Shown here: positions 63,779 to 64,000 of the stretch, piece by piece | How positions within the stretch are numbered: the stretch's first letter is position 1 | Layout: every line of letters begins with the position of its first letter | From: Fortiea sp. LEGE XX443 | GTDB lineage: Bacteria; Cyanobacteriota; Cyanobacteriia; Cyanobacteriales; Nostocaceae | Assembly (NCBI RefSeq): GCF_015206815.1 | Contig: NZ_JADEXZ010000008.1 | Coordinates: 49,853-113,852 of the forward strand | Length of the DNA stretch: 64,000 nt | Reading direction: 5' to 3' | Translations under genes and position numbers: made by a program | The notes under the pieces: model-generated | The model's database searches: none | What the model saw: the letters and a program-made list of their open reading frames with translations, nothing else | What the model was told of the DNA's origin: nothing

Positions 63779-64000
63779 ATTTAAATTACTGAAATAAGAA
63801 AAGTTAAATCAGAGACTTGGAATACTTGAAATTCCTGGTCTTTGTTTTTATGGAAATACTCAAGTATTAATACTGAACTTATCGTATTATGCAGAACTAT
63901 ATTATTAAAACTAACTACAAAAAATTTCACTTATACCAATTCACGAAAATCTTGATACAAATTAATGGTTTTTAATTCTTTCCCCCTGCTCCCTACCCCC
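63779..64000. other. Intergenic end of window
   Basis: No gene. ATACCAATT at 63933 followed by AATCTTGATACA resembles the left end of the putative MITE at 44151. The window closes in a CCCCCTGCTCCC-type C-rich repeat. Confidence 0.4.

Overview
The window comes from a filamentous, very probably heterocyst-forming cyanobacterium of the Nostoc/Anabaena/Trichormus type. The evidence is abundant HIP1 octamers (GCGATCGC), a phycobilisome core gene (apcF), glutamine synthetase next to its inactivating factor gifA with NtcA boxes on both, the division protein Ftn2/ZipN, heptanucleotide STRR arrays, and a small secreted RGSGR protein of the PatX heterocyst-inhibitor type. From memory, the order patX, gifA, glnA, apcF resembles Nostoc PCC 7120, but no comparison could be run. 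No rRNA, tRNA or CRISPR array was recognised.

Layout. 1-10 kb holds housekeeping genes: partial pdhA, ftn2, clpS with a DUF2103-like neighbour, ubiD, an SH3b protein, a DUF4058 protein, a LysM/M23 peptidase and a cysteine hydrolase. 10-17 kb is a nitrogen and heterocyst cluster: patX behind a TCCGGA (DIF-type) motif, a Uma2 protein, a ferritin-like protein, gifA and glnA under opposite kinds of NtcA site, and apcF. 17-20.7 kb is accessory DNA: xisH-xisI, then a HIP1-free, AT-rich pair made of a 154-aa unknown protein and a Z1-type ATPase, preceded by a 16-bp perfect inverted repeat. 20.9-27 kb holds dapL, an RppA/RppB-like two-component system, and a divergent SbnA-like PLP enzyme coupled to a MATE-like exporter.

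27.5-33.4 kb is a minus-strand run: a Liv/Nat-type amino-acid ABC transporter without a second ATPase, a stand-alone SelD-N-type flavoprotein and a peroxiredoxin-like protein. 33.7-43.6 kb holds a HAD hydrolase, HicAB, NurA, a PAS/GAF histidine kinase, an FHA membrane protein and a 978-aa RTX-type protein built on 120-bp DNA repeats. 45-55.5 kb holds a class II amidotransferase, a class A beta-lactamase, relics of a LysR/monooxygenase pair, an XRE regulator, a group II histidine-decarboxylase-like enzyme, a striking fusion of an amino-acid permease with PAS-GGDEF-EAL, and pepP. 56-64 kb holds an FG-GAP protein, a 42-bp tandem repeat, a luciferase-like operon, a three-gene cassette with a CHAT-N-like protein, a 1.6-kb gene-free repeat-rich stretch, and the pyruvate dehydrogenase E2 gene.

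How genes work together. pdhA and the E2 gene encode parts of one complex but lie 62 kb apart. NtcA should switch glnA on and gifA off together. The two-component system may control the SbnA-like/exporter pair across a shared 246-bp region. The best candidates for little-described biology are the 154-aa/Z1 pair, the permease-GGDEF-EAL fusion beside a decarboxylase with an altered PLP-lysine loop, and the SbnA-like/exporter unit.
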